A DNA stretch of 35,199 nt, taken from NCBI GenBank assembly GCA_020053055.1, contig JAGVNX010000077.1, positions 1 through 35,199 of the forward strand, read 5' to 3'. Both the position numbers and the translations under genes were made by a program. Below are positions 9,432 through 16,094 of this stretch, piece by piece. Source of the DNA: Candidatus Iainarchaeum sp. GTDB taxonomy: Archaea; Iainarchaeota; Iainarchaeia; Iainarchaeales; GCA-2688035. A model generated the notes under the pieces. The model did not search any database, had not been told where the DNA came from, and saw nothing but the letters and a program-made list of their open reading frames with translations. Position 1 is the stretch's first letter; each line of letters opens with the position of its first letter.

Positions 9432-9492
9432 GTTTCGGCAATCGCCGTTGACTCTTCTTCTTTTAAAACCAGAAACCAGGCCAATTTTTTCC

Positions 9493-9909
9493 ATGCATAA
9501 AAAATTTTATCTTGACACTTCCATTTGGAGGGATTATTTTGAAGACAGAAAAGACTCCTTAAGGCCGCTTGGAGAATTTGCTTTCCAGTTCCTGAAGAAT
9601 TGCGCAATGTATAATTGCCAAATTTTCTATTCCGAGGTTGTTCTATTCGAACTAGGCGGATTTTCAAAAGAATTAGTACTGGAAAAACTTTCTTTTTTCC
9701 AAAATTTGTTGTTGAAAATTCCAGTTTCTATTGTTCAGATGAAAGAAGCAAAACAAATTTCAGCAGAAAGAAATCTTGCAACCAACGATGTTTTGCATGC
9801 AATCCTCGCACGCGATAACAATGCAACTTTAATTACACGTGATGCGCATTTCAAAGAGCTTTTTGACGTTGTTGATTCTAAAGCTCCAGAAGAGGCCCTT
9901 TTGGATTAG
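9493..9909 (+). CDS. PIN-domain protein (VapC-like toxin)
   Basis: FYLDTSIWRDYFEDR, FYSEVVLFELG, LATNDVLHAILARDNNATLITRDAHF: PIN acidic residues. Confidence 0.88.
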   Translation: MHKKFYLDTSIWRDYFEDRKDSLRPLGEFAFQFLKNCAMYNCQIFYSEVVLFELGGFSKELVLEKLSFFQNLLLKIPVSIVQMKEAKQISAERNLATNDVLHAILARDNNATLITRDAHFKELFDVVDSKAPEEALLD

Positions 9910-10183
9910 CAAACTTTTTTTCAAGATATTCCCTAAATTCTCTGCTCCCCTCGTTATGCCTCCAATTGTCCCATTCCTCGTAAGTTCTGGAACTCCCCTT
10001 TCCCTTCAAAGCGCCCCTTGCGTCAAGCAAAGCCTTCCAAGCGTTTTCCTTTTCATGTGCTTTTAACTTGTCCCTTATTGCTTCGCGGATAAACTCTGTC
10101 TTAGTGCTGTACCGAAAATCCTTCATGTCCTTTTCAATCTGCTTTGCCAAAGCAGAATCCAGCCTCAAACAAATACTCTCCAT
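9878..10183 (-). CDS. ribbon-helix-helix antitoxin (CopG/VapB-like)
   Basis: MESICLRLDSALAKQIEKDMKDFRYSTKTEFIREAIRDKLKAHEKE. Alternative upstream ATG at 10207. Convergent with and overlapping the PIN gene. Confidence 0.82.
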   Translation of the reverse strand: MESICLRLDSALAKQIEKDMKDFRYSTKTEFIREAIRDKLKAHEKENAWKALLDARGALKGKGSSRTYEEWDNWRHNEGSREFREYLEKKFANPKGPLLEL

Positions 10184-10201
10184 GCAATACAATGCAATAC
10201 A
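10182..10201. promoter_or_regulatory. tandem 10-bp repeat ATGCAATACA x2, candidate RHH operator
   Basis: Exact tandem repeat overlapping the antitoxin start codon. Confidence 0.5.
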
Positions 10202-10307
10202 AACCATTATTAAAAATATTCTTTTTTTTAGAAGCCTGTTTTTTTTTGCAAGAACAATTTTGTTATGCTTTTTTTTTGTTAAAATTTGCTTTTTCTTAAC
10301 GCAAAGC

Positions 10308-10317
10308 TTTTTAAAGT
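10308..10317 (+). promoter_or_regulatory. candidate archaeal TATA element for the pilin gene
   Basis: CTTTTTAAAG preceded by purine-rich GCAAAG (BRE-like), upstream of a strong SD. Confidence 0.4.
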
Positions 10318-10352
10318 ACAGAGTTGTTATATCTACAATCAATAACCTAAAA

Positions 10353-10358
10353 GGAGGT
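10353..10358 (+). promoter_or_regulatory. Shine-Dalgarno GGAGGT
   Basis: AAAGGAGGTTGAAAAAATG; 7-nt spacing to the ATG at 10366. Confidence 0.8.
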
Positions 10359-10365
10359 TGAAAAA

Positions 10366-10860
10366 ATGAATTCTAGAGGACAAGCAGCGTTAGAATACCT
10401 GATGACCTACGGCTGGGCCTTAGTAATCATTGTGGTGGTAGCAGGAATCCTGTTCTTCATCATAAGCAGCCCAAGCGGCGGAGTATCATGCAGTTCAAAC
10501 GATCCAACAAAGTTTCCTGTAGTTTCAAGTAACGTAATTTCCACAGATTCAACCAGTGAAATCAAGCTTACTAATGGCACTGGAGGACAAATTACTGTTA
10601 CTGGCACAGCAGGAACTACCCCTTTTGTTGTTACTGGTGCGGCTTTAGGAGCAACAATCAATGCTACTCTTATGACCGCAACTGGAATGACAAAGGTAGT
10701 TGGTGGAGGAGCAAGTGTTATAATTGTGCCAGACTATGGTACAACTACTTGGGGAACAACGGAGAATAAAACGGGTTCATACACAGTAACATACACAGAC
10801 CAATTTGGGTATACTGGTAAATCATTGATAGTGACCTGCCAAGGAATGCCAAAAACATAA
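10366..10860 (+). CDS. class III signal peptide (archaeal type IV) pilin-like protein
   Basis: MNSRGQAALEYLMTYGWALVIIVVVAGILFFI followed by a Thr/Gly-rich beta domain. Confidence 0.9.
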   Translation: MNSRGQAALEYLMTYGWALVIIVVVAGILFFIISSPSGGVSCSSNDPTKFPVVSSNVISTDSTSEIKLTNGTGGQITVTGTAGTTPFVVTGAALGATINATLMTATGMTKVVGGGASVIIVPDYGTTTWGTTENKTGSYTVTYTDQFGYTGKSLIVTCQGMPKT

Positions 10861-10966
10861 TTTCAATTTCCTTTTTTTTTCTTTTCTTTTTCTTTTTTTT
10901 TTAATTTTTTTGTTAGCCGTGAGGCTTGTTTTTGAGAATTAGCCTTTTTTTTGCATTGTTTTTTTA
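10858..10966. repeat. dispersed repeat R1 (poly-T/C tract + GTTAGCCGTGAGGC core + GAGAATTAG + TTTGCATTGTTTTTTTA)
   Basis: Core 10912-10925. The first 69 bp match R4 except for two extra Ts. Confidence 0.9.
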
Positions 10967-12220
10967 TTGAAGCAGCCATTTCCAGAGGGGGATATATTTT
11001 ATTTTTGCTTTTTCGCCGTACCATTCGGCAGTTTCTTCGGCAGCATAGTTATTTGTTAGCACTATTAGCTCGTTGCATTTGAGTGCTTGTTTGGCTTTTA
11101 TCAGTGAGCGTATTTCTCTTTTTTTTGTATCTGGATTGGAAACATTGTAACATACTTGGATTAGTGCGGTTATTTTTCCGTTTTCTTTTATTACGAAATC
11201 CACTTCTTCGTGTTGCGGGTTTTTCCAGTAATAAAAGTGTAGTTTCCCGTCAATTTCTGCCTTTTTCAGGTGCACTGCAACAATGTTTTCGTAAAGCTTG
11301 CCAATGTCTTGTGTTGATTTTGATGCTTTTGCAGTTATAAAGCCATTGTCAATTGCATATATTTTTTTGTTGAAAGCCAATTGTTCCCGTGTTTTGAAGG
11401 AAAATCTTTTCAATGAAAAGAGCAGGAATGCTTCCTCTAAATAGCCCAGGTATTTTTGGACTGTGTGTGCGCTTTTTGATTTTGTGAGTTCTGCCAAACG
11501 CTGGAAAGAATACTCGTTGCTGGCATTTGACAAGAGGAATTGGGCAAGGTCTTCGATTGCATTGGGTTTTCTTATTTTGTATCTTTTTACAATGTCTTTG
11601 AAAAGAATTGAATCAAACAGCGTGGATAAGTATTCGTTATGATTAGTGTTCTTGACCAGCGGTTCTGGGTAGCCGCCGTGTGTTGCATATTCAAATAATT
11701 TTTCGCTTGTTTGCGTGGCAGTCGGTTCTTGGTTTTGCAGTTTTATAAATTCTTTGAAAGAAAAAGGAAAAACAGTTATTTGCAAATGCCTGCCTGTGAG
11801 GTGCGTGGCTAGTTCTTTGCTTAACAGATTTGAATTGCTCCCTGTAATGAATAATTTTCTTCCCTGCCTTTGCAGCCTGTTGGCAATCAATTCCCATTTG
11901 TCAAGGTTTTGAATCTCGTCAAGCAAGAGCAATTCTGGAGAGCCGTACAGAAAATCGGTTATTGCAAGCAATTCGTCAAATTCTTTTGTTGTAGCAAGTT
12001 TTTCATCATCAAAATTAATGTATCCAAATCTTGCGTTCTTATTCAGCCAGTGAATGGCAAAAAAAGACTTGCCGGCCCTTCTGGGGCCGGTAATTACCCG
12101 TATTAAGTTATCCTTGACAGAACCAATTTTCAGTTTGGTGTCTCTCTCGATATAAGGCTCTTTAAACCGCTTTTCCAGCTCTGCCTTTTGCTGGGCCAAA
12201 ACATCCCTAATTCCAGTCAT
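10964..12220 (-). CDS. AAA ATPase, DUF4143-type
   Basis: VITGPRRAGKSFFAIHWL (Walker A), ELLLLDEIQNLDKWE (Walker B), FITGSNSNLLSKELATHLTGRHLQITVFPFSFKEF, C-terminal HEEVDFVIKENGKITALIQV nuclease-like region. Confidence 0.9.
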   Translation of the reverse strand: MTGIRDVLAQQKAELEKRFKEPYIERDTKLKIGSVKDNLIRVITGPRRAGKSFFAIHWLNKNARFGYINFDDEKLATTKEFDELLAITDFLYGSPELLLLDEIQNLDKWELIANRLQRQGRKLFITGSNSNLLSKELATHLTGRHLQITVFPFSFKEFIKLQNQEPTATQTSEKLFEYATHGGYPEPLVKNTNHNEYLSTLFDSILFKDIVKRYKIRKPNAIEDLAQFLLSNASNEYSFQRLAELTKSKSAHTVQKYLGYLEEAFLLFSLKRFSFKTREQLAFNKKIYAIDNGFITAKASKSTQDIGKLYENIVAVHLKKAEIDGKLHFYYWKNPQHEEVDFVIKENGKITALIQVCYNVSNPDTKKREIRSLIKAKQALKCNELIVLTNNYAAEETAEWYGEKAKIKYIPLWKWLLQ

Positions 12221-12232
12221 TAGAAAACATAT

Positions 12233-12262
12233 AATGCATAAAAGTTTATAAAATCATGCATT
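12233..12262. promoter_or_regulatory. dyad AATGCAT...ATGCATT upstream of ATPase 1
   Basis: Perfect 7-bp inverted repeat just upstream of the start codon at 12220. Confidence 0.35.
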
Positions 12263-12366
12263 AAGTGTATTGCATTGCTTTCTTTTGGCGATTTAAGGGC
12301 CTTTGCTGCTTTGGAGATTAAAGGTTTGCATTGGAAAAAAGGGCATTTTTAATTTATCGAAAAATT

Positions 12367-12464
12367 CTTTTTTTTAATTTTTTTGTTAGCCGTGAGGCAT
12401 TTTTTTGAGATTTTGAGAATTAGCTTATTGATTTTTTCAAGGCTTTTTTTGTTTTTTGCGGTTG
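12367..12464. repeat. dispersed repeat R2
   Basis: TTTTTTTTAATTTTTTTGTTAGCCGTGAGGC core (GTTAGCC..GGC at 12385-12398), TTTTGAGAATTAG, and a 33-bp module 12432-12464 identical to one in R3. Confidence 0.88.
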
Positions 12465-12487
12465 GCGCAAGGAAGCATAATGCTGAT

Positions 12488-13672
12488 TTAATAGCTTAAT
12501 CCGATTAGGAATAATGGTATTTTGTTTTTGCTTGTGTCCAAGCTGTCTAAGACAAAAAAATCTGTTTTTTGGCTTTGGTTTTTTTTTGCTCCGCCGATTT
12601 CAAATGTCTTGTTTTTTATTTTAAAATCCGCGCTTGCTTCTTTTTTTGTTTTAATGTAATCGCATTCCAAATGGTTTACAAAAAATTCTTCTCGCAGAGA
12701 GCCAATGTCGGGTTTTGTGCCCTGTGCTGCGCACAATGCTGTTCTATACGGAAATGGCAAATAATATTTTGCTTCTTTTCTGAACTTCTTCATGCTTTCG
12801 CCAACTGGAAAAACCCTTTTTATGGCTTCGGTTTTTTCTATTTCAGATAGGAAGCGCATTACCCATGTTTTGTTTTTGCCAAGGGTTTCGCCAATTTTTG
12901 AATAACTCAATTCTAACGGTTTTGAATTGGCTGTTAAATACAATATCTTAAAGAAGCTTTCTTCAATGTCAGGGTCAACTTCTCGGATTATGGAAAGGTC
13001 TTTTGTGGCAATTGTTTCAATAGTTGACAAAATTGTTTTGAAAAAATAGGTTTTTGCATCGTACAATACCCCGCCATGCTTATAATATTCCTCCAAATGC
13101 CTGTGTGCAAAGCCAAATTCTCTTGCAAGCCTTGCTTTTTCTTTTATTATTGCGTCCAAGGAAAGGAGGGGCAGGCTTATTTTCTTTTTGATTTCCAGCC
13201 ATTCCCGAAAACTGGCAGGCTTCAAATGTTCAATTACTGTTCTTCTTGAAAGATCTGCTTTCAGGGTTTTAAGCTTAATCGAAGAAGACCCGCTGAAACA
13301 CACATAAGCAATTTTTTCGTCAAAAACAGATTTTAAATCATTGTCCCAGTTTGGTTTTGTGTGAATTTCATCAACAAATATTTTGTTGTGCCCGGCATTG
13401 CTTAGTGCTTTGATAATATCATAAAGCTGGGTGCTGCGCAATTCCCTGTCATCAGCTGAAAAATAAACCCCCTTGTTTTCTTTTGCTAACTGCAAAAGAA
13501 GAATGGTTTTTCCAATGCCACGCAAACCCGTAATTCCCAAGAAATACTCCTGCTCTTGGGTTATTTTGAAAAGATTTTCAAAAACACCCCTTTTTTTTTC
13601 AATACTGTCCAAGAGTTTCAAATTGGCGGAATGGGTTTCCAAAACCTTGGTTACTATTGCCTCGCTGTCCAT
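12488..13672 (-). CDS. AAA ATPase (AAA_14/DUF4143-related), divergent from its neighbours
   Basis: GITGLRGIGKTILLLQLAKE, NKIFVDEIHTKPNWDNDL, CFSGSSSIKL, C-terminal ADFKIKNKTFEIGG. Confidence 0.85.
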   Translation of the reverse strand: MDSEAIVTKVLETHSANLKLLDSIEKKRGVFENLFKITQEQEYFLGITGLRGIGKTILLLQLAKENKGVYFSADDRELRSTQLYDIIKALSNAGHNKIFVDEIHTKPNWDNDLKSVFDEKIAYVCFSGSSSIKLKTLKADLSRRTVIEHLKPASFREWLEIKKKISLPLLSLDAIIKEKARLAREFGFAHRHLEEYYKHGGVLYDAKTYFFKTILSTIETIATKDLSIIREVDPDIEESFFKILYLTANSKPLELSYSKIGETLGKNKTWVMRFLSEIEKTEAIKRVFPVGESMKKFRKEAKYYLPFPYRTALCAAQGTKPDIGSLREEFFVNHLECDYIKTKKEASADFKIKNKTFEIGGAKKNQSQKTDFFVLDSLDTSKNKIPLFLIGLSY

Positions 13673-13704
13673 TATAAAATATTAAAACAAAAACTATTTA
13701 AATC

Positions 13705-13720
13705 GTTACATTAGTGTAAC
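13705..13720. promoter_or_regulatory. inverted repeat GTTACA-TTAG-TGTAAC upstream of ATPase 2
   Basis: Perfect dyad. A similar GTTACA..TGTAAC dyad lies upstream of ATPase 3 (15310-15327). Confidence 0.5.
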
Positions 13721-13789
13721 GAAAAAGCCTTTTTTTGTAACATTTTTGTAACGGCTGTTATTTTTGTTTTGTTGTTTTCTGCCTTGGGT

Positions 13790-13935
13790 CTTTTTCTTTT
13801 TTTTTTTAATTTTTTTGTTAGCCGTGAGGCTGGCTGGTTTGAGAATTAGTTGAAGGGTTTTTTCAAGGCTTTTTTTGTTTTTTGCGGTTGACCGAGGCGC
13901 CAAGTGAGAATTAGTTTTTTTGCATTGTTTTTTTA
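13790..13935. repeat. dispersed repeat R3 (composite of R1- and R2-type modules)
   Basis: Core 13817-13830; 33-bp module 13858-13890 (as in R2); GAGAATTAG twice; TTTGCATTGTTTTTTTA (as in R1). Confidence 0.88.
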
Positions 13936-14019
13936 CTGTAATCCGCAAGCATATGCATGAATTCTTTTGCGTAGCAAAAGGCTCTTTTTCCCAGGTTTTT
14001 CTCTCATTGGAGAAAAAGC
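13936..14019. mobile_element. 84-bp hairpin-rich insertion flanked by the 10-bp direct repeat TGTTTTTTTA (MITE-like candidate)
   Basis: Interrupts sequence contiguous in R1. Flanking TGTTTTTTTA at 13926-13935 and 14020-14029, single copy at 10957-10966. Contains CTTTTGC-GTA-GCAAAAG and TTTTTCTC-TCATTG-GAGAAAAA hairpins. Confidence 0.55.
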
Positions 14020-14026
14020 TGTTTTT

Positions 14027-15307
14027 TTATTGGAGCAGCCATTTCCAGAGGGGAATATATTTTATTTTGTTTTCTTCTTTTTCTGTGTTTTTTGTTATTA
14101 TTGTTAGTTGTTTTGTTTTTTTGAATTGGTTTTTGAATTCTTTTAGCCCTTTAATTTCTCTTTCTTCAATTTCGTCTGTGTAGGAAACATTTATTGCTTC
14201 TAAAGACTGGTTTTTGTTTTTTATTACAAAATCAACTTCTCCCTTGTTCTTCCAATAATAGGGCTGTTTGCCCTGCCGTTTTAGTTGAATAAGCACGCAG
14301 TTTTCAGCCAGTTTTCCTTCATCTTGGCTGAACTTGAAGCCCACAGCATTCCTTAAGCCGTTGTCTATGCAATAAATTTTTGATGCAAGAGTTTTCTGTT
14401 CCTTAAAAGAATATGAAAAATGGTCTATTGTAAAGAATAAGAACGCTTCTTTGTAATAAGACAAATAGTCTTTAATTGTGTCATAAGACATTTGCAAGCT
14501 GTTCCTTAAATTTCTTAAAGAAACAAAGCTTGTAAAGTTTGTCATTAAATAGAGTGCAAGGTCTTTTGCCTTCTGATTATTCAGATTGTACCGATCCACT
14601 ATGTCCTTGTACAATATGTCATCAAAATATTGTTCAAGCAGCTTTATTTTGAAATTCTCTTGCTTGAACACTACTTCTGGAAAACCCCCCAGTTTTAAGT
14701 ATTCCCCCAGGTTTTTTAGAATCCCAATTCTTGTTTTTTCAAGCATTATGCCTTTTTTCAGGTTGTTTTTGTCTATGGCTATGTTTTTGAACAGCAGAAA
14801 TTCCTCAAAGCTTAACGGCAAGACTTCAAAAGTAATGTTTCTGCCTGTCAAAAGTGTTGAATATTCTTTTTTTAGAAGATAAGAGCATGAGCCCGAAATT
14901 ACAAACTTGTCGCTAGTTTTTAAGTCATATTTTTTTCTTATCCACGACTCCCAATCTTTCGCTTTGTGTATTTCATCAAGAAAAACATATGTTTTTTTGT
15001 CCAAGTTTATGTTCTCCTTGTAACTCGCATAAATGTCGTCAAGGTTGTCTTTTATTAGTTTTTTGTCCTCCAAGTTTACAAAGAGTATTTGTTTTGGCTC
15101 TATTCCTTTTTTCAGCAGGCCGTCAATTATTTGGTACATTAAAGTGCTTTTTCCGCTTCTCCTTACGCCAGTTATTATTGTAATTTCTTTTATTCCAACA
15201 GAATCTATTAGTTGATTATATTGTGGCCTATGCCTGCCCTTTAGTTCTTCAGGGACTTCTTTGCTTTCCCACCAAGGATTCCATTCAACCAGTTTAGTTA
15301 CGTCCAT
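14027..15307 (-). CDS. AAA ATPase, DUF4143-type
   Basis: IITGVRRSGKSTLMYQIIDGLL, TYVFLDEIHKAKDWESWI, VISGSCSYLLKKEYSTLLTGRNITFEVLPLSFEEFL, GEVDFVIKNKNQSLEAINV. Same C-terminus KIKYIPLWKWLLQ as ATPase 1. Confidence 0.92.
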   Translation of the reverse strand: MDVTKLVEWNPWWESKEVPEELKGRHRPQYNQLIDSVGIKEITIITGVRRSGKSTLMYQIIDGLLKKGIEPKQILFVNLEDKKLIKDNLDDIYASYKENINLDKKTYVFLDEIHKAKDWESWIRKKYDLKTSDKFVISGSCSYLLKKEYSTLLTGRNITFEVLPLSFEEFLLFKNIAIDKNNLKKGIMLEKTRIGILKNLGEYLKLGGFPEVVFKQENFKIKLLEQYFDDILYKDIVDRYNLNNQKAKDLALYLMTNFTSFVSLRNLRNSLQMSYDTIKDYLSYYKEAFLFFTIDHFSYSFKEQKTLASKIYCIDNGLRNAVGFKFSQDEGKLAENCVLIQLKRQGKQPYYWKNKGEVDFVIKNKNQSLEAINVSYTDEIEEREIKGLKEFKNQFKKTKQLTIITKNTEKEENKIKYIPLWKWLLQ

Positions 15308-15309
15308 AT

Positions 15310-15327
15310 GTTACACTATGTTGTAAC
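15310..15327. promoter_or_regulatory. inverted repeat GTTACA-CTATGT-TGTAAC upstream of ATPase 3
   Basis: Perfect 6-bp arms, directly abutting the start. A further GTTAC...GTAAC lies at 15343-15360. Confidence 0.5.
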
Positions 15328-15455
15328 AAAACACATATAAAAGTTACGTTTTGATGTAACATCCTGTGGCGACATTTTGAATTATTGCATTAAGTGACGA
15401 AAATAAAATTTTTTTGTAACGGTTTTTTGTTTATCATAAAAATATGTCAAAATAC

Positions 15456-15485
15456 AATAAACAAAAGTTTGCAAATTTGTTTATT
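15456..15485. repeat. inverted repeat AATAAACAAA...TTTGTTTATT
   Basis: Perfect 10-bp arms, 10-nt loop. Confidence 0.6.
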
Positions 15486-15541
15486 TTGTTTTTTTGGTTA
15501 AAAGGCAATTGCCTGCAAAAAATCATTGCCTGGCACCCCGG

Positions 15542-15608
15542 TAATTTCAATTTCCTTTTTTTCTTTTCTTTTTCTTTTTTTTTTAATTTTTTTGTTAGCC
15601 GTGAGGCT
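15542..15608. repeat. dispersed repeat R4, right boundary of the ATPase array
   Basis: Core 15594-15607. The 67 bp match R1 10858-10926 except for a 2-T length difference. Confidence 0.9.
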
Positions 15609-15669
15609 GGCTGGTTTTGCAGGGCGTATGTTTAAATCGGTTTCAGGGCATTTTTGTTTAGTGGTTTGT

Positions 15670-15897
15670 ATGCAGAAAGCGCGCGTGTATAATTTTGTGG
15701 TTTTGATTGAACAGGATTCTGACGGCTTGTTTGTAGCCAAGGTTCCTGATATTCAGGGTTGCCATACCCAAGGAAAGACAATTCCGCAGGTTTTGGACAG
15801 GATAAAAGAATCAATACAGGTTTGTTTGGAAGCAGAAGATATTGAATTGCCTCAAATGAAATTTATTGGCTTGCAGACTGTTGAAGTTGAAGCGTGA
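15670..15897 (+). CDS. HicB-family antitoxin-like protein
   Basis: MQKARVYNFVVLIEQDSDGLFVAKVPDIQGCHTQGKTIPQVLDRIKESIQVCLEAE. Confidence 0.88.
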   Translation: MQKARVYNFVVLIEQDSDGLFVAKVPDIQGCHTQGKTIPQVLDRIKESIQVCLEAEDIELPQMKFIGLQTVEVEA

Positions 15898-15903
15898 TTC
15901 TTT

Positions 15904-15963
15904 TTGGCGCGCCTAATTCCTATTTCAAGGCACGAATATGAAAAATTAAGGCAAAAAATATGA
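15904..15963 (+). pseudogene. truncated hicA-like remnant
   Basis: TTG-start peptide (M)ARLIPISRHEYEKLRQKI* directly after hicB. It resembles the HicA N-terminal RLxPISRxExxxxLR helix, then stops. Confidence 0.5.
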
Positions 15964-16094
15964 TTTGTTTTTTTATTCTTTGTCAGCTTTGGGCGCTGGC
16001 TTTTTCTTTTTTTAATTAGTATAATTTATATTATACAAATTATAATAATCTTTTTTTTAATTTTCTTTTTATTTTTTAATTTGCGCTTTGTTGT

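Noticed and set aside
9335-9494. N-terminal extension of the HicB ORF (to 9494)
   Set aside because: The extension is not HicB-like and runs through the downstream 28-bp repeat; ATG at 9335 fits the family start.
10912-10925. GCC-GTGA-GGC hairpin as a bacterial-type Rho-independent terminator
   Set aside because: On the plus strand the T tract precedes the hairpin, and on the minus strand the hairpin is followed by A-rich, not U-rich, sequence.
10858-15608. CRISPR array from the four repeated GTTAGCCGTGAGGC units
   Set aside because: Units are 1.4-1.8 kb apart with genes between them; no short regular spacers.
16020-16044. TATAATTT...AAATTATA inverted repeat as a functional element
   Set aside because: Perfect 8-bp arms, but purely A/T sequence in a very AT-rich intergenic region; could be chance.
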